Of a stretch of DNA of 64,000 bases, positions 45,609 to 56,940 are shown piece by piece. The translations under genes and the position numbers were made by a program. This DNA is from Mycolicibacter heraklionensis (GTDB lineage Bacteria; Actinomycetota; Actinomycetes; Mycobacteriales; Mycobacteriaceae), in the NCBI RefSeq assembly GCF_001021505.1, contig NZ_LDPO01000004.1:1-64000 (forward strand), written 5' to 3'. The notes below the pieces were generated by a model. It was not told the origin of the DNA. It did no database searches and worked only from the letters and a program-made list of their open reading frames with translations. The stretch's first letter is position 1. Each line of letters opens with the position of its first letter.

Positions 45609-46685
45609 TCACCACTGCCCGGTGAAGATGTCCTCGAAAACGTTGTAGGTCAACAGCGGAACCTGCTCAAGCGATGCACCGATGTTCTCCGCGCCGTCCA
45701 CGAAGGCGTTTCCGATGCTGGTCGGGTCCCCGGACAGGGTCGCCTCGAGGAGGTTGTACGCGGCGAGCTGCGGCGGCAGGACCAGCTCGCGCCAGAGCAG
45801 GAACCCGTCGCCCAGCAGGCCCATGTCCGTCGAGACGGGTTGTCCGGCCCAGTTGACCAGCGTCCAGCCGTCCTCGGGGTTGCCGGTCAGCTCGACGATG
45901 CCCGCGTTGGGCAGCGGCTGCGGCACGCCGGTCGAGGAGACGTCGAACAGGCCCTTGAGCAGCACTTCGATGTCGGGGTTCTTGACGGTGTTCATCACCC
46001 AGATCATGGTGACCGCGGAGCTGCTGAAGACGGCCTCGTTGATCGCCCCGTTGTCACCGATGACGGGGTTGTCCATCGCGTGGTTGTACACGGCGTCGAT
46101 CGCTTCGTTGTACTTCTCGAGCACGATCAGGCCGTTGTAGTCCAGGGCGCCCGGGATAGGCAGCACCGACGGCAGGGCCAACGTCCACAGCGCGCTGGAC
46201 AGGGCGTAGAGGATCCCGGCGGGGCTGAGGTTGGGCAGGTCGGAGTAGATGCCACCGTCGACCTCGGTCAGCCCGTACAGGATTCCGATGTCGTCATGCG
46301 AGATGCCCATGAGGTCGGCAAACGGGTAGGCGGTTTCCTGCGCGTCGGTGTCGGGACCGGAGAAGATTCCGGCGACCTTGCCCAGGCCGATCTCGTCGAG
46401 GAGTTTCTGCGCCGTGTCGAGCGCTTCCTGTTCTCCATTGGCGCTGATTCCGGCCCCGGGAAAACTCGGGGCGAACGTGACCCGCTCGTTGCCCGGCGGC
46501 GCGTCTTCGGCATGCCGCACGATGTCCATGACGATGTCTTGGGCGGCCAGCAGAATATCGGCGAGCTGGACCGCGGGGAGCTGGACTGCCGCCGGGTTCG
46601 CGGCGAGCAGGCCGGCGGTCAGCAGCGCGGGGCCGGCGGCCGCGAAGCGGGGTGTCGAGCTAGCTGTCTGGGATCGACCGAGCAT
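45609..46685 (-). CDS. Exported histidine-phosphatase-superfamily protein
   Basis: A 358-residue protein with an N-terminal hydrophobic signal-like segment (about 14-40: FAAAGPALLTAGLLAAN), then IVRHAEDAPP, the RHG-type motif of the histidine phosphatase superfamily with the nucleophile His. The rest is poorly conserved in my memory; a second catalytic His is not identified with certainty. ATG 46685 is chosen as it precedes the signal; ATG/GTG further upstream is possible. Substrate unknown. A palindrome lies about 95 bp upstream. Confidence 0.7.
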   Translation of the reverse strand: MLGRSQTASSTPRFAAAGPALLTAGLLAANPAAVQLPAVQLADILLAAQDIVMDIVRHAEDAPPGNERVTFAPSFPGAGISANGEQEALDTAQKLLDEIGLGKVAGIFSGPDTDAQETAYPFADLMGISHDDIGILYGLTEVDGGIYSDLPNLSPAGILYALSSALWTLALPSVLPIPGALDYNGLIVLEKYNEAIDAVYNHAMDNPVIGDNGAINEAVFSSSAVTMIWVMNTVKNPDIEVLLKGLFDVSSTGVPQPLPNAGIVELTGNPEDGWTLVNWAGQPVSTDMGLLGDGFLLWRELVLPPQLAAYNLLEATLSGDPTSIGNAFVDGAENIGASLEQVPLLTYNVFEDIFTGQW

Positions 46686-46780
46686 CGTTCGACACCTCCG
46701 TGAGGACGGGACCAAGGCGCAGCCTTAGAAAATAATTAGCGTCCCGGAAGATATCTTATGTTTGCTATCTACACAAGATG

Positions 46781-46794
46781 GCGACAGCTGTCGC
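46781..46794. other. Perfect 14-bp palindrome GCGACAGCTGTCGC
   Basis: A perfect palindrome in the 117-bp gap between the hemQ stop (46803) and the histidine-phosphatase start (46685). It could be the stem of a terminator for hemQ, although no T-run follows, or an operator for the downstream gene. Confidence 0.45.
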
Positions 46795-46802
46795 GTCGGC
46801 TG

Positions 46803-47504
46803 TTATGGAAGTGCGGCCACCAGCTGCTCGACCTCGACCCGGGGGCCGGTGAAGAACGGCGTTTCCTCCCGCGCGTGCAAGCGGGCCTCGGTGTTACGCA
46901 GGTCGCGCATCAGGTCGACGATCCGGTCGAGTTCGGGCGCCTCGAACGCCAGGATCCACTCGTAGTCACCGAGCGCGAACGCGGGTACGGTGTTGGCCCG
47001 GACATCCTTGTACTCCCGGGCCGCCATCCCGTGCTCGGCCAGCATCCTGCGACGGTCCTCTTCGGGCAGGACGTACCACTCGAGCGACCGCACGAAGGGG
47101 TAGACGCAGACGTAGGCGCCGGCCGGTTCACCGGCGATGAACGCCGGGACATGACTGCGGTTGAACTCGGCCGGCCGGTGCAACGCCACGCTGCTCCACA
47201 CCGGCTCGCAGAGCCGGCCCAGCGCGGTGCGGCGGAACCCGGAGTAGGTGGCCTGCAGGTCCTCGATGCGCTCGGCGTGGGTCCAGATCATAAAGTCGGC
47301 GTCCGCACGCAGACCGGCGACGTCGTAGATACCGCGGACCACCACGCCGCGCTCTTCTTGCTGCTTGAAGTAAGTGGCGGCCTGGTCGGCGATCGCCTCG
47401 CGGGTCTCAGTACCTGCGTCGAGTCCACCCGGATTCACCGAGAACACCGAGAACATCACGTAGCGGAGGGTGGAGTTCAGCTTGTCGTAGTCGAGGTGCG
47501 CCAT
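46803..47504 (-). CDS. hemQ: Coproheme decarboxylase HemQ/ChdC
   Basis: A 233-residue chlorite-dismutase-fold enzyme that oxidatively decarboxylates coproheme III to haem b, the last step of the coproporphyrin-dependent pathway. Conserved segments are [19 protein letters not shown], with the catalytic tyrosine, and [16 protein letters not shown], which bears the haem-binding histidine. It follows hemY by 35 bp and hemE upstream, the same trio as Rv2676c-Rv2678c. Confidence 0.94.
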   Translation of the reverse strand: MAHLDYDKLNSTLRYVMFSVFSVNPGGLDAGTETREAIADQAATYFKQQEERGVVVRGIYDVAGLRADADFMIWTHAERIEDLQATYSGFRRTALGRLCEPVWSSVALHRPAEFNRSHVPAFIAGEPAGAYVCVYPFVRSLEWYVLPEEDRRRMLAEHGMAAREYKDVRANTVPAFALGDYEWILAFEAPELDRIVDLMRDLRNTEARLHAREETPFFTGPRVEVEQLVAALP

Positions 47505-47539
47505 GGCCCATATGCTGCCACGATGCGCTGTGAAGGTCG

Positions 47540-48901
47540 CTAGGGCGCCGGGGTGGCGCTGATCACGGCCGCCACCGCCCGATCAGCCGCAGCGATGCAG
47601 GCCGGTACTCCGATGCCGTCGAGATAGTTGCCGGCGACCGCCACGGTCGGTGGCAGGGCGGCGCGCAGCCCGGCGACCAGGCCGGCATGGCCGGACCGAT
47701 ATTGCGGCATCGCCGCAGGCCAGCGCTGCACGCGCACGTCGATCGGGTCCACCGTGACGCCGAAGACGGCCTCCAGGTCCTGCACCGACCACCCCACCAG
47801 CTCCGCGTCGGAGGCGCTGGTGCGGGAATCGCCGAACCGGCCGAAGGACAACCGCAACACCTCGACCCTGCCGCCGTAGCCGCGGTCGCCCCATTTGCGC
47901 GAGGTCAGGGTGATCGCCTTGGCGTGCAACCGCTCCCCGGTGGCAACCAGCACCCCGGAGTTGTTCGGGAACGCCGCGCCGGCGGGTACCGCCATCGCCA
48001 CCACCACCGACGACGCGTTGCCGATCCGGCTGGCCGCCGCCGCGGCACGCGGAGCGAACCCGGTGGCCAGCCGGGCCAGCACGGGGGCGGGCACCGCGAC
48101 GACTACCCGGTCGGCGCGGTGGTGGCCGCCACTGGTGTCCCGCAACAGCCATCCGTCGCCGACCGGGTCGATCTGGGTCACCGCCGCCTGCACCCAGCGC
48201 AGCCGGGCGCTGCGCACCAGCGCGTTGACCAGCACCTGATATCCGCCGGTGATTGCGCCGAAGACCGGTACGCCGGTCGTCGTGGGCAGTGCCCGCCGCA
48301 CCGCCTCGGTCAGGCTGGGCACGCCTTCATCGAGCAGGGTGGCCAGGCCGGGCACCGCCGAGCGCAGCCCGACCGTCGCCGCCGAACCCGCGTACACCCC
48401 GCCGATCAGCGGGTCCACCGAGCAGGCCACCACCTGTGCACCGAACCGGTCGGCCACCAGCGCACCCAGCGCCGGATCACTGCCCGGTTCGAACGCCAAC
48501 GGGCGGGTGGGCTCACCGGCGATCCGGGCAAGGGTCTCCGAGTCGACCAGCCCGGCCATCGACTCCGGCGACGACGGAATCCCGCTGAGCGTGTCCGGCG
48601 GCAACCGATGCAGCAGCCGGCGGCTGTACAGCAACGGCCGCACCCCGGTGGTACCGCGCTGCCGATCGGCCAAACCGAGCTCGGCCAGCAGGGCGGGCAC
48701 TTCGGGCCGGCGGGCGACGAAGGCCTCGGCGCCCACGTCCACGCCGATCCCGCCCAGGGTCTCGGTACGCAACAACCCGCCGAGCCGGTCGGCCGGATCG
48801 AACACGGTGATGTCGACTGCGTCGCCGAGCGTAGCCCGCAGCCGGTAGGCGGCGGCCAGACCGGAGATGCCGCCCCCGACGACGCAGTACGACGTGGTCA
48901 C
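47540..48901 (-). CDS. hemY: Coproporphyrinogen III oxidase (HemY/CgoX)
   Basis: A 453-residue FAD enzyme oxidising coproporphyrinogen III to coproporphyrin III in the Gram-positive haem route. The dinucleotide-binding motif is at the N-terminus: [17 protein letters not shown]. The end reads [18 protein letters not shown], typical of HemY. GTG 48901 overlaps the hemE stop (GTGA), which fixes the start against a longer open frame running into hemE. Confidence 0.93.
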   Translation of the reverse strand: MTTSYCVVGGGISGLAAAYRLRATLGDAVDITVFDPADRLGGLLRTETLGGIGVDVGAEAFVARRPEVPALLAELGLADRQRGTTGVRPLLYSRRLLHRLPPDTLSGIPSSPESMAGLVDSETLARIAGEPTRPLAFEPGSDPALGALVADRFGAQVVACSVDPLIGGVYAGSAATVGLRSAVPGLATLLDEGVPSLTEAVRRALPTTTGVPVFGAITGGYQVLVNALVRSARLRWVQAAVTQIDPVGDGWLLRDTSGGHHRADRVVVAVPAPVLARLATGFAPRAAAAASRIGNASSVVVAMAVPAGAAFPNNSGVLVATGERLHAKAITLTSRKWGDRGYGGRVEVLRLSFGRFGDSRTSASDAELVGWSVQDLEAVFGVTVDPIDVRVQRWPAAMPQYRSGHAGLVAGLRAALPPTVAVAGNYLDGIGVPACIAAADRAVAAVISATPAP

Positions 48902-49947
48902 AATGAATGAACCAGCGATACCAGGTCGGTCAGCACCCCGGGGTCCGTTTCCGGCAGCACGCCGTGGCCGAGGTTGAACACGTGCCCCGACGCTCCGGCG
49001 GCCACAGCGGCGCGGCCGTCGGCGACGACGGCCCGTGCGGCACGCTCCACTACCGGCCAGCCCGCCAGCAGCACCGCCGGGTCCAGGTTGCCCTGCAGGG
49101 CGGTGCCGGCACCCACGCGGGCGGCGGCGTCGGTCAGCGAGGTACGCCAGTCCACACCCACCACCGTGGCACCAGCCTCGGCCATGGCGCCCAGCAGCTC
49201 GCCGGTCTGCACCCCGAAGTGCGTCATCGGCACGTCCCGGTCGGCCAGGGTGGCGAACACCCGGGCACTGTGCGGTGCTACGAAACGCTGGTAGTCGGCC
49301 AGGCACAGCGTGCCGGCCCAGGAGTCGAACAATTGGATCGCGTCCACACCGTGGTCGAGTTGCACCGTCAGAAACGCGATGGTCAGGTCCGTGAGCCGCG
49401 TCATCAGCTCGTGCCAGCTGTCCGGGTCGGCCAGCATCATCGCCTTGGTGCGGGCGTGAGTCCGGCTGGGCCCGCCCTCGACCAGGTAGGAGGCCATGGT
49501 GAACGGCGCGCCGGCAAAGCCGATCAGCGGCACCGTGCCAAGCGCGTCCACCAGCAGTGATACCGCCGCGGCGACGGCCGTCACCTGCTGCGGGTCCAAC
49601 GGCCGCAGGGCTGCGACATCGGCCGCACTGCGCACCGGGTTGGCGATCACCGGACCGACATCGGGGACGATGTCCAGATCCACCCCGGCGCCGCGCAGCG
49701 GCACCACGATGTCGGAGAACAGGATCGCCGCGTCGACGTCGTGGCGGCGCACCGGCTGCAGGGTGATCTCGCAGACCAGTTCGGGGTCGAAACAGGCCGC
49801 CAGCATGCTGTGCTGCGCGCGCAGCTCACGGTATTCGGGCAGGGATCGGCCGGCCTGGCGCATGAACCAGACCGGCACCCGGCTGGGTTGCCGGCCGGCA
49901 GCGGCGGTCAGGTACGGGGAATCAGGCAGTTCACGACGGGCACTCAT
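48898..49947 (-). CDS. hemE: Uroporphyrinogen decarboxylase HemE
   Basis: A 349-residue enzyme decarboxylating uroporphyrinogen III to coproporphyrinogen III. Signatures are [19 protein letters not shown], with the two substrate-binding arginines, and [16 protein letters not shown]; the later [13 protein letters not shown] and LQGNLDP are also typical. ATG 49947 is chosen by family length; a longer frame extends upstream. It leads the haem trio. The upstream gene on the plus strand (DUF3000) begins at 50170. Confidence 0.95.
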   Translation of the reverse strand: MSARRELPDSPYLTAAAGRQPSRVPVWFMRQAGRSLPEYRELRAQHSMLAACFDPELVCEITLQPVRRHDVDAAILFSDIVVPLRGAGVDLDIVPDVGPVIANPVRSAADVAALRPLDPQQVTAVAAAVSLLVDALGTVPLIGFAGAPFTMASYLVEGGPSRTHARTKAMMLADPDSWHELMTRLTDLTIAFLTVQLDHGVDAIQLFDSWAGTLCLADYQRFVAPHSARVFATLADRDVPMTHFGVQTGELLGAMAEAGATVVGVDWRTSLTDAAARVGAGTALQGNLDPAVLLAGWPVVERAARAVVADGRAAVAAGASGHVFNLGHGVLPETDPGVLTDLVSLVHSL

Positions 49948-50169
49948 CGTGCTCAATGCTGCCACGCCCGATTGCGGCAGGCCGAACCGTGCCGTTTCAT
50001 GCGGCGGTCCCCCGGCTTCCGCTTGCCAATTCGGCGCGCCTGTCTGCGCCGACCGGCGCCGGGGGTTAGCGTGAGATTCGGTGACCCGCGTCGCGGCGGT
50101 GCACAACAGAACCCTGGGTGCCGGCCGCTGGCGACGCGGCGCACAGCGACCAGTTAAGGAGCGGCACCC

Positions 50170-50751
50170 GTGACATCAGCCGAGCCTGCCCCATTCCGGG
50201 AAGCGGTGGCGACGATGCACGCCGCAACCGTGCGGTCGGAAATCGAATTGGGCCCGATCCGTCCGCCGCAGCGCCTGGCGCCCTACAGTTACGCGCTGGG
50301 CGCCGAGGTCAAGCATCCCGAGACCGACTTCGTCCCGGAGGACTCCGACGGCGATGCCTTCGGGCGGCTGATCCTGCTGTATGACCCCGACGGCACCGAC
50401 GCCTGGGACGGCACCATGCGGATGGTGGCCTTCATCCAGGCCGACCTGGATCCGCACGAGGCGATCGACCCGCTACTGCCCGAAGTCGCGTGGAGTTGGC
50501 TGGTCGAGGCGCTGGGCGCCCGCACCGAGCACGTCACCGCATTGGGCGGGACCGTCACCGCCACCACGTCAGTTCGGTACGGCGACATCTCCGGGCCGCC
50601 GCGGGGACACCAGTTGGAACTGCGTGCATCGTGGACCGCGACCACCCCGGAGCTGGGCACCCATGTCCAGGCGTTCTGCGAGGTGCTGGAACACGCCGCG
50701 GGCCTACCGCCGGTCGGAATCACTGATCTGAGCTCGCGAACCCGCGTCTGA
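50170..50751 (+). CDS. DUF3000 family protein (Rv2680-like)
   Basis: A 193-residue protein with the actinobacterial DUF3000 pattern: [52 protein letters not shown]. No function is known. An AAGGAG site lies 8 bp before GTG 50170. The RNase D gene follows after 1 bp, so they form a pair. In M. tuberculosis echA15 is the gene just upstream; here that gap is empty. Confidence 0.88.
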   Translation: MTSAEPAPFREAVATMHAATVRSEIELGPIRPPQRLAPYSYALGAEVKHPETDFVPEDSDGDAFGRLILLYDPDGTDAWDGTMRMVAFIQADLDPHEAIDPLLPEVAWSWLVEALGARTEHVTALGGTVTATTSVRYGDISGPPRGHQLELRASWTATTPELGTHVQAFCEVLEHAAGLPPVGITDLSSRTRV

Positions 50752-50752
50752 G

Positions 50753-52003
50753 ATGTCCGAGCAGACCACCGAACCGGCCACCGAAGAGCCCGAGCCGACA
50801 CCGCTGCCGCATCCTGCGGAGGGGGTGCCGGAGGTGTCGGTCACCCGCACGCAGATCGGTGCCGCCGCCGATCTCCTGGCCGGCGGTCACGGCCCGTTCG
50901 CGGTGGATGCCGAGCGGGCATCAGGCTTCCGCTACTCCAACCGGGCCTACCTCATCCAGATCCGTCGTGCCGGTGCCGGGACGGTGCTGATCGATCCGGT
51001 CGGCGCCGGCGAGGATCCGGCTGCCCTGCTGCGCCCGGTTGCCGAGGTACTCGACGACGACGAGTGGATTCTGCACGCCGCCGACCAGGACTTGGCCTGC
51101 CTGGCCGAGGTCGGCATGTGGCCCAAAGCGTTGTACGACACCGAGCTGGCCGGGCGACTGGCCGGCTTCGACCGGGTGAACCTGGCCGCGATGGTTCAGC
51201 GACTGTTGGGACTGGGTCTGGCCAAGGGGCACGGCGCCGCGGACTGGTCGAAGCGGCCGCTGCCCGCGGATTGGCTCAACTATGCGGCGCTCGACGTCGA
51301 GGTGCTCATCGAACTGCGCCAGGCGATCGCTGAGGTGCTGTCCGAGCAGGGCAAAACCGATTGGGCGGCACAGGAGTTCAATCACCTTCGAGTCACCGAC
51401 TTCACCACGACGACGCGCCGGGACCGCTGGCGGCGCACGTCGGGCATCCACAAGGTGCGCGATCGGCGCGGCCTAGCCGCCGTCCGTGAGCTGTGGACGG
51501 TGCGCGACCAGATCGCAGCGCGCCGCGACATCGCGCCCGGACGCATCCTGCCCGACTCGGCGATCATCGCCGCGGCCGTCGCCAACCCGACCACCGTTGA
51601 CGAGCTGCTCGCCCTGCCGGTCTTCGGCGGGCCCAAACAACGTCGCAGCGCGGCGACCTGGCTGGCGGCACTGGCCGCGGCCCGCGACAACCCCGAGCCG
51701 CCGGAAGCCGGGGAGTCCACCAGCGGTCCACCGCCGCCGTCGCGCTGGGCGCGGCGCAAACCCGAGGCGGCCGCGCGGTTGGAGGCGTCCCGCGCCGCCC
51801 TGACTGCCGTGTCCGAGCAGGTGCAGGTGCCGACCGAGAACCTGCTCACCCCCGACCTGGTGCGCCGACTGTGCTGGGACTTCAAACCGGCGACACCAAA
51901 CACCGCGGTGGTGATCGAGGAGTTCCTGGCCGCCGGCGGCGCACGCCCCTGGCAACGTGAGCTGACGGTGCCGGTGCTGACGGCGGCTCTCGGCCACCCG
52001 TAG
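50753..52003 (+). CDS. Ribonuclease D-like 3'-5' exonuclease with HRDC domain
   Basis: A 416-residue RNase D. The DEDD exonuclease domain begins FAVDAERASGFRY (first Asp/Glu pair) and continues with HAADQDLACLAEVG and YAALDVEVLIEL. An HRDC domain follows at about 230-310 (AVRELWTVRDQIAARRDIA, PGRILPDSAI). It matures or degrades structured RNA. It is translated from ATG right after the DUF3000 stop (TGAGATG). Confidence 0.9.
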   Translation: MSEQTTEPATEEPEPTPLPHPAEGVPEVSVTRTQIGAAADLLAGGHGPFAVDAERASGFRYSNRAYLIQIRRAGAGTVLIDPVGAGEDPAALLRPVAEVLDDDEWILHAADQDLACLAEVGMWPKALYDTELAGRLAGFDRVNLAAMVQRLLGLGLAKGHGAADWSKRPLPADWLNYAALDVEVLIELRQAIAEVLSEQGKTDWAAQEFNHLRVTDFTTTTRRDRWRRTSGIHKVRDRRGLAAVRELWTVRDQIAARRDIAPGRILPDSAIIAAAVANPTTVDELLALPVFGGPKQRRSAATWLAALAAARDNPEPPEAGESTSGPPPPSRWARRKPEAAARLEASRAALTAVSEQVQVPTENLLTPDLVRRLCWDFKPATPNTAVVIEEFLAAGGARPWQRELTVPVLTAALGHP

Positions 52004-52036
52004 CCGGGCCGGGTTCTGCGCGCCCGGTCGGGCCGG

Positions 52037-53950
52037 CTACTCCAGCCGCTCGCTGACCTCGTCGACGCAGTTGGAGGCGCCCATCGCCGCCACCCAGCCG
52101 GTGATCTGGCGAGCCACATCCTGTGCGGTCAGGCCGACCTCGGCCAGCAGCTGACCGCGCGAGGCGTGGTCGTAGAAACGCTGCGGCAGACCGACATCGC
52201 GGCAGGGCAGGTCGACCTCGGCACGCCGCAGCGCCGCCGACACCGCCGAGCCGATACCGCCGGCCACGCCGTTGTCCTCGCAGGTGACCACCAGCTTGTG
52301 CGCACCGGCCATCTCGACGAGCACCTCCGGCACCGGGAGCACCCACCGCGGGTCGACGACCGTCACCCCGATGCCCTGGTTGTGCAGCCGGTCGGCCACC
52401 GCCAGCGCCATGGGCGCGAAGGCGCCGACCGCGACCAGCAGGACGTCTTGGGGCAAACCGTCGGCCGGGACCGCGAGCACGTCCACCCCGGAGCGCCGCT
52501 CGATGGCGGGAATGTCTTCGCCCACATCCCCCTTCGGGAATCGCAGGGCGGTGGGCCCGTCGTTGACCTCGAGCGCTTCGCCGAGCTCCTCGCGCAGTCG
52601 GACGCCGTCGCGAGGCGCGGCCACCCGGATGCCGGGCACGATCCCCAGCACCGACAGATCCCACATACCGTTGTGACTCGCACCGTCGGGCCCGGTGATC
52701 CCGGACCGATCCAACACCAGCGTGACCGGCAGCTTGTGCAGCGCGACGTCCATCACAAGCTGGTCGAAGGCGCGGTTGAGGAACGTCGAATACACCGCCA
52801 CCACCGGGTGCAGGCCGCCCATCGCCAGCCCGGCCGCGGAAGTCAGTGCGTGCTGCTCGGCGATCCCGACGTCGAACATCCGGTCCGGGAAGCGCTGCCC
52901 GAACGGCGCGAGCCCGGTGGGGCCGGGCATAGCGGCGGTGATGGCGACGACATCACGGCGCTTGGTGCCGTACTCGATGAGCGCGTCGGAGAACACCGCC
53001 GTCCAGCCGCGCCCAGCGGTTTCGGTGGCGTAGCCGGTCAGCGGATCGATCACCCCGCAGGCGTGCATCTGCTCGGCCTCGTCGTTCTCGGCCGGGCCAT
53101 AGCCCTTGCCCTTGCGGGTGACCACGTGCACGATCACCGGCCCGCCGAAGCCCCTGGCGCGGCGCAGCGCGGACTCCACCGCGGCCTCGTCATGACCGTC
53201 GATCGGGCCCAGGTACTTCAGGCCCAGGTCGGTGAAGAGCGCCTGCGGCGCCAGCGCATCCTTGAGCCCCGCCTTGAAACTGTGGATCACCTGGTAGCCG
53301 AGTTCGCCGACGACCGGCATCCCGCGGATCGCGGTGCGGCCCCGCTCCAGCAGGCGCTCGTAGGCGGGCTGCAGCCGCAGTGCGGCCAGGTGGTCGGCGA
53401 AGCCACCGATGGTGGGCGCGTAGCTGCGGCCGTTGTCGTTGACCACGATCACCACCGGGCGGTTGCCCGCGGCGATGTTGTTCAGCGCCTCCCAGCACAT
53501 CCCGCCGGTCAGGGCGCCGTCACCGACGACGGCCACCACATGCCGGTTGCGGTGCCCGGTCAGCTCGAAGGCTTTGGCCAGGCCGTCGGCGTAGGACAGC
53601 GCCGAGCTGGCGTGGCTGGACTCCACCCAGTCGTGCTCGCTCTCGGCGCGCGACGGGTAACCCGACAGCCCGCCCTTCTTGCGCAGGGTGTCGAACTCGC
53701 GACTGCGCCCGGTCAGCATCTTGTGCACGTAGGCCTGGTGCCCGGTGTCGAAGATGATCGGGTCGTGGGGCGAGTCGAACACCCGGTGCAGCGCCAGGGT
53801 CAGCTCCACCACACCCAGGTTGGGGCCCAGATGCCCGCCGGTCGCGGCGACCTTGTGGATCAGGAACTCACGGATTTCCGCCGCCAGATCGGTCAGCTGA
53901 GCCTGCGAAAGGTGCTGCAGATCGGCGGGGCCGCGGATCCCTTCAAGCAT
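52037..53950 (-). CDS. dxs: 1-deoxy-D-xylulose-5-phosphate synthase Dxs
   Basis: A 637-residue thiamine diphosphate enzyme, first step of the MEP isoprenoid route: pyruvate plus glyceraldehyde 3-phosphate to DXP. The ThDP/Mg site [16 protein letters not shown], the Ser/His region [13 protein letters not shown] and the transketolase pyrimidine domain [18 protein letters not shown] are visible. It stands alone on the minus strand, convergent with the RNase D gene. Confidence 0.96.
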   Translation of the reverse strand: MLEGIRGPADLQHLSQAQLTDLAAEIREFLIHKVAATGGHLGPNLGVVELTLALHRVFDSPHDPIIFDTGHQAYVHKMLTGRSREFDTLRKKGGLSGYPSRAESEHDWVESSHASSALSYADGLAKAFELTGHRNRHVVAVVGDGALTGGMCWEALNNIAAGNRPVVIVVNDNGRSYAPTIGGFADHLAALRLQPAYERLLERGRTAIRGMPVVGELGYQVIHSFKAGLKDALAPQALFTDLGLKYLGPIDGHDEAAVESALRRARGFGGPVIVHVVTRKGKGYGPAENDEAEQMHACGVIDPLTGYATETAGRGWTAVFSDALIEYGTKRRDVVAITAAMPGPTGLAPFGQRFPDRMFDVGIAEQHALTSAAGLAMGGLHPVVAVYSTFLNRAFDQLVMDVALHKLPVTLVLDRSGITGPDGASHNGMWDLSVLGIVPGIRVAAPRDGVRLREELGEALEVNDGPTALRFPKGDVGEDIPAIERRSGVDVLAVPADGLPQDVLLVAVGAFAPMALAVADRLHNQGIGVTVVDPRWVLPVPEVLVEMAGAHKLVVTCEDNGVAGGIGSAVSAALRRAEVDLPCRDVGLPQRFYDHASRGQLLAEVGLTAQDVARQITGWVAAMGASNCVDEVSERLE

Positions 53951-53997
53951 CCGGCCAGTCTACGCATGGCCGGAGGTGGCCACCGTATCGTCGTCGT

Positions 53998-54441
53998 GTG
54001 CACGCCGAACAGATCGCCGAGGAATTCCCGGTGGTGGCCATCGACTCCGACGCCTTGGACGCGGCCCGGTTGCTCGCTGAGCACCGGCTGCCCGGCCTCG
54101 TCGTCACCGACGCTGCCGGCAAGCCTTATGCGGTGCTGCCGGCCTCCCAGGTGGTGCGCTTCATCGTGCCGGGCTACATCCAGGACGACCCCGCCCTGGC
54201 GGGTGTGCTCAGTGAGAACGCGGCGGACCGTGCGGCCGAGAAGCTGCGGGGCAAGACGGTGCGCGACGTGCTGCCCGAGCACCTGAGCGACGTGCCGGCC
54301 GTCCACGCCGACGAGACCATCATCGAAGTCGCCGCCACCATGGCCCGTTTTCGCAGCCCCCTGCTGGCCGTCGTCAAGGACGGCGAGCTGACGGGCGTGA
54401 TCACCGCATCGCGGCTGCTTGCCGCGGCGCTGAAAGTCTGA
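53998..54441 (+). CDS. CBS-domain protein (Rv2683-like)
   Basis: A 147-residue protein with two CBS motifs, about residues 8-60 ([20 protein letters not shown]) and 95-147 ([20 protein letters not shown]). CBS pairs bind adenosine nucleotides and regulate partner proteins. It starts at GTG 53998 and precedes the ArsB-like transporter by 8 bp, so it may tune that carrier. Confidence 0.87.
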   Translation: MHAEQIAEEFPVVAIDSDALDAARLLAEHRLPGLVVTDAAGKPYAVLPASQVVRFIVPGYIQDDPALAGVLSENAADRAAEKLRGKTVRDVLPEHLSDVPAVHADETIIEVAATMARFRSPLLAVVKDGELTGVITASRLLAAALKV

Positions 54442-54449
54442 TCCCGCGG

Positions 54450-55739
54450 ATGGCATTCATCGCGGTCGCGGTGTTCCTGATCGCCTACGCGTTCATCGCC
54501 GCCGACCGGGTCAACAAGACCCTGGTGGCGTTGACCGGCGCGGCGGCCGTCGTCATCCTGCCGGTCATCTCGTCGGACGACATCTTTTACTCCCGCGAGA
54601 CCGGAATCGACTGGGATGTCATCTTCCTGCTGCTGGGCATGATGATCATCGTCAGCGTGCTGCGCCAGACCGGTGTGTTCGAGTACATCGCGATCTGGGC
54701 CGCCAAGCGCGCCAAGGGTTCCCCGCTGCGGATCATGGTCCTGCTGGTGTTGGTGACCGCGGGGGCCTCGGCGCTGCTGGACAACGTCACCACGGTGCTG
54801 TTGATCGCCCCGGTCACCCTGCTGGTCTGCGACCGCCTCGACATCAACGCCGCGCCCTTTCTGATGGCCGAGGTGTTCGCCTCCAACATCGGCGGCGCCG
54901 CCACCCTGGTCGGCGACCCACCCAACATCATCATCGCCAGCCGAGCGGGGTTGTCGTTCAACTCCTTCCTGCTACACCTGGCGCCGATCGTCGCCATCGT
55001 GATCGTCGTATTCATCGCCATGCTGCCCCGGCTGTTTCCGGGATCGTTCGTCGTCGAAGCCGAGCGGGTCGCCGACGTGATGGCACTGGAAGAGGGCGAG
55101 GCGATCCGCGACCGGAGCCTGCTGATCAAGTGCGGCCTGGTGCTCGCCGCGGTGTTCGCCGCGTTCATCGGGCATTCGGCGCTGCACCTGGAGCCGTCGG
55201 TGGTGGCGTTGCTGGGCGCCGGGGTGCTGATCGTGGTCTCCGGGTTGGAGCGCTCGGACTACCTGTCCGGCGTCGAGTGGGAGACGCTGCTGTTCTTCGC
55301 CGGCCTGTTCGTAATGGTCGGCGCCCTGGTGGACACCGGCGCAATCGCCGCCCTGGCCAAGGCCGCCACCGAGGTGACCGGCGGCAACGCGCTGTTGACC
55401 ACGATGGGAATCCTGGGTGTGTCCGCGCCGGTGTCCGGGATCATCGACAACATCCCCTACGTCGCGACCATGACGCCGATCGTGGCCGAGCTCAGCACCA
55501 CCCTGCCCACCAACCTGCACCCCGATGCGCTGTGGTGGGCGTTGGCGCTGGGCGCCGACTTCGGCGGCAACCTGACCGCGGTCGGGGCCAGCGCCAACGT
55601 GGTGATGCTCGGAATCGCCCGCCGCGCAGGCAGTCCCATTTCATTTTGGGAGTTCACCCGCAAAGGGATTGTGGTCACCATCGTCTCGGTGGCATTGTCC
55701 GCGTCGTACCTGTGGTTGCGCTATTTCGTCTTCGGCTGA
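54450..55739 (+). CDS. ArsB/NhaD-type (ion transporter superfamily) membrane carrier
   Basis: A 429-residue integral membrane protein of the ArsB/citrate ion-transporter superfamily, related to Rv2684/Rv2685. Two related halves carry [17 protein letters not shown] with [20 protein letters not shown], and later [15 protein letters not shown] with [15 protein letters not shown]. About eleven helices. Arsenite or another anion is a likely substrate, but this is not established by sequence. M. tuberculosis has two tandem copies; only one is present here. Confidence 0.87.
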   Translation: MAFIAVAVFLIAYAFIAADRVNKTLVALTGAAAVVILPVISSDDIFYSRETGIDWDVIFLLLGMMIIVSVLRQTGVFEYIAIWAAKRAKGSPLRIMVLLVLVTAGASALLDNVTTVLLIAPVTLLVCDRLDINAAPFLMAEVFASNIGGAATLVGDPPNIIIASRAGLSFNSFLLHLAPIVAIVIVVFIAMLPRLFPGSFVVEAERVADVMALEEGEAIRDRSLLIKCGLVLAAVFAAFIGHSALHLEPSVVALLGAGVLIVVSGLERSDYLSGVEWETLLFFAGLFVMVGALVDTGAIAALAKAATEVTGGNALLTTMGILGVSAPVSGIIDNIPYVATMTPIVAELSTTLPTNLHPDALWWALALGADFGGNLTAVGASANVVMLGIARRAGSPISFWEFTRKGIVVTIVSVALSASYLWLRYFVFG

Positions 55740-55755
55740 TATCGCCCGCGGCGGC

Positions 55756-56940
55756 TCAGCGCGTCAACAACGCCACGCACTCCACGTGATGGGTCAAGGG
55801 GAACGCGTCGAACACTCGGATCTGCTCGACGGTGTAGCCGTGCCCGCGATACAGGCCGATGTCGCGAGCGAAGGCCGCCGCCTCACAACCGATATGCACC
55901 ACACGCGGCACGTCCGCGGCCGCCAGCAGGTCGATGACCTCGCGACCGGCACCGGCGCGCGGCGGATCCAGCACCGCGACTCCGGCCGTCGCACGCTCGG
56001 CCCCGAGCACCCGGCGCACCGAGTCGGTGCGTACCGATACCTGCGGCAGATCGGCCAGCGCCGCCCGTGCGGCGCCCGTCGCGGCCCGTGAGGTGTCGAC
56101 GCTGATCACCCGGCCGGACTCCCCCACCTGCTCGGCCAGCGCTGCGGCGAAGATTCCCGCTCCGCCGTAGAGGTCCCAGGCGGTGCTGCCGGGGTCAGGC
56201 TGCGCCCATTCGGCGATCAGCGCGCTGTACAGCGAGGCCGCGCGGCGGTGCGCCTGCCAGAACGCGGTCACCGGGATCTGCCAGCGGCGCCGGCCCACCC
56301 ACTGAGTGGCGTGATAGTCGCCTTCGACGACCTCCGGCCGGTGGTCACGGCCGGTGCTCACCACGTGACGGACACCGTCGTCGTCGGCGACCACGTGCAC
56401 GTGGTCGCCGGGCCGCCAACTCTGCTCGGCCAGTCCTTTGGTCATGCCGGTCGGCAGCTGACCGCATCGCAGGTCGGTGACCAGCTCATCGCTGTGGTAG
56501 CGGTGAAAGCCGGCCTGCCCGTCGGCGCCCACCTCCAGGCGAACCCGGCTGCGCCAGCCCGTCGGGCCGTCATCGCCGAGCGGTTCGGCCTCGCCCTGCC
56601 ACTCGTGGCCACCGAGCCGGGCCAGCTGGTTGGACACCACCTCACCCTTGAGGGCGCGCACCGCGGCCGGGTCGGCGAACGCCAGATCGCAGCAGCCGGC
56701 ACCGTCGACCCCCGCGATCGGGCAGAGCGAGTCGATGCGGCCGGTCGCGGGTTCGAGCACCTCGACACATTCACCGTGCCAGTACGAGCCCCGCTCGGCG
56801 GTGATCCGCACCCGCACCCGCTCGCCGGGCAGCGCGTACCGCACGAATACCACCCGACCGCCGGAGTCCGGGGGGCGGGCCACACAACTGCCGCCATTCG
56901 CCGGCGCCCCGGTTGTCAAGACCAATTCCTGGTCGATCAC
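55756..56940 (-). CDS. TrmA/RlmD-type RNA 5-methyluridine methyltransferase (Rv2689c-like)
   Basis: A 394-residue SAM-dependent RNA methyltransferase. N-terminal TRAM domain (residues 1-55, GGSCVAR, RVRVRITAERGSYWHGE), a cysteine cluster (SLCPIAGVDGAGCCDLAF), SAM site DLYGGAGIFAAALAEQ, then VLDPPRAGAGREVIDLL and the catalytic cysteine in HIGCEAAAFARD. Target uridine is unknown. GTG 56940 overlaps the permease stop (GTGA). Confidence 0.9.
   Translation of the reverse strand: MIDQELVLTTGAPANGGSCVARPPDSGGRVVFVRYALPGERVRVRITAERGSYWHGECVEVLEPATGRIDSLCPIAGVDGAGCCDLAFADPAAVRALKGEVVSNQLARLGGHEWQGEAEPLGDDGPTGWRSRVRLEVGADGQAGFHRYHSDELVTDLRCGQLPTGMTKGLAEQSWRPGDHVHVVADDDGVRHVVSTGRDHRPEVVEGDYHATQWVGRRRWQIPVTAFWQAHRRAASLYSALIAEWAQPDPGSTAWDLYGGAGIFAAALAEQVGESGRVISVDTSRAATGAARAALADLPQVSVRTDSVRRVLGAERATAGVAVLDPPRAGAGREVIDLLAAADVPRVVHIGCEAAAFARDIGLYRGHGYTVEQIRVFDAFPLTHHVECVALLTR

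Noticed and set aside
52166..54286. 706-codon plus-strand frame opposite dxs and the CBS gene
   Set aside because: Same reason: dxs on the other strand is unmistakable, and the antisense translation has no domain.
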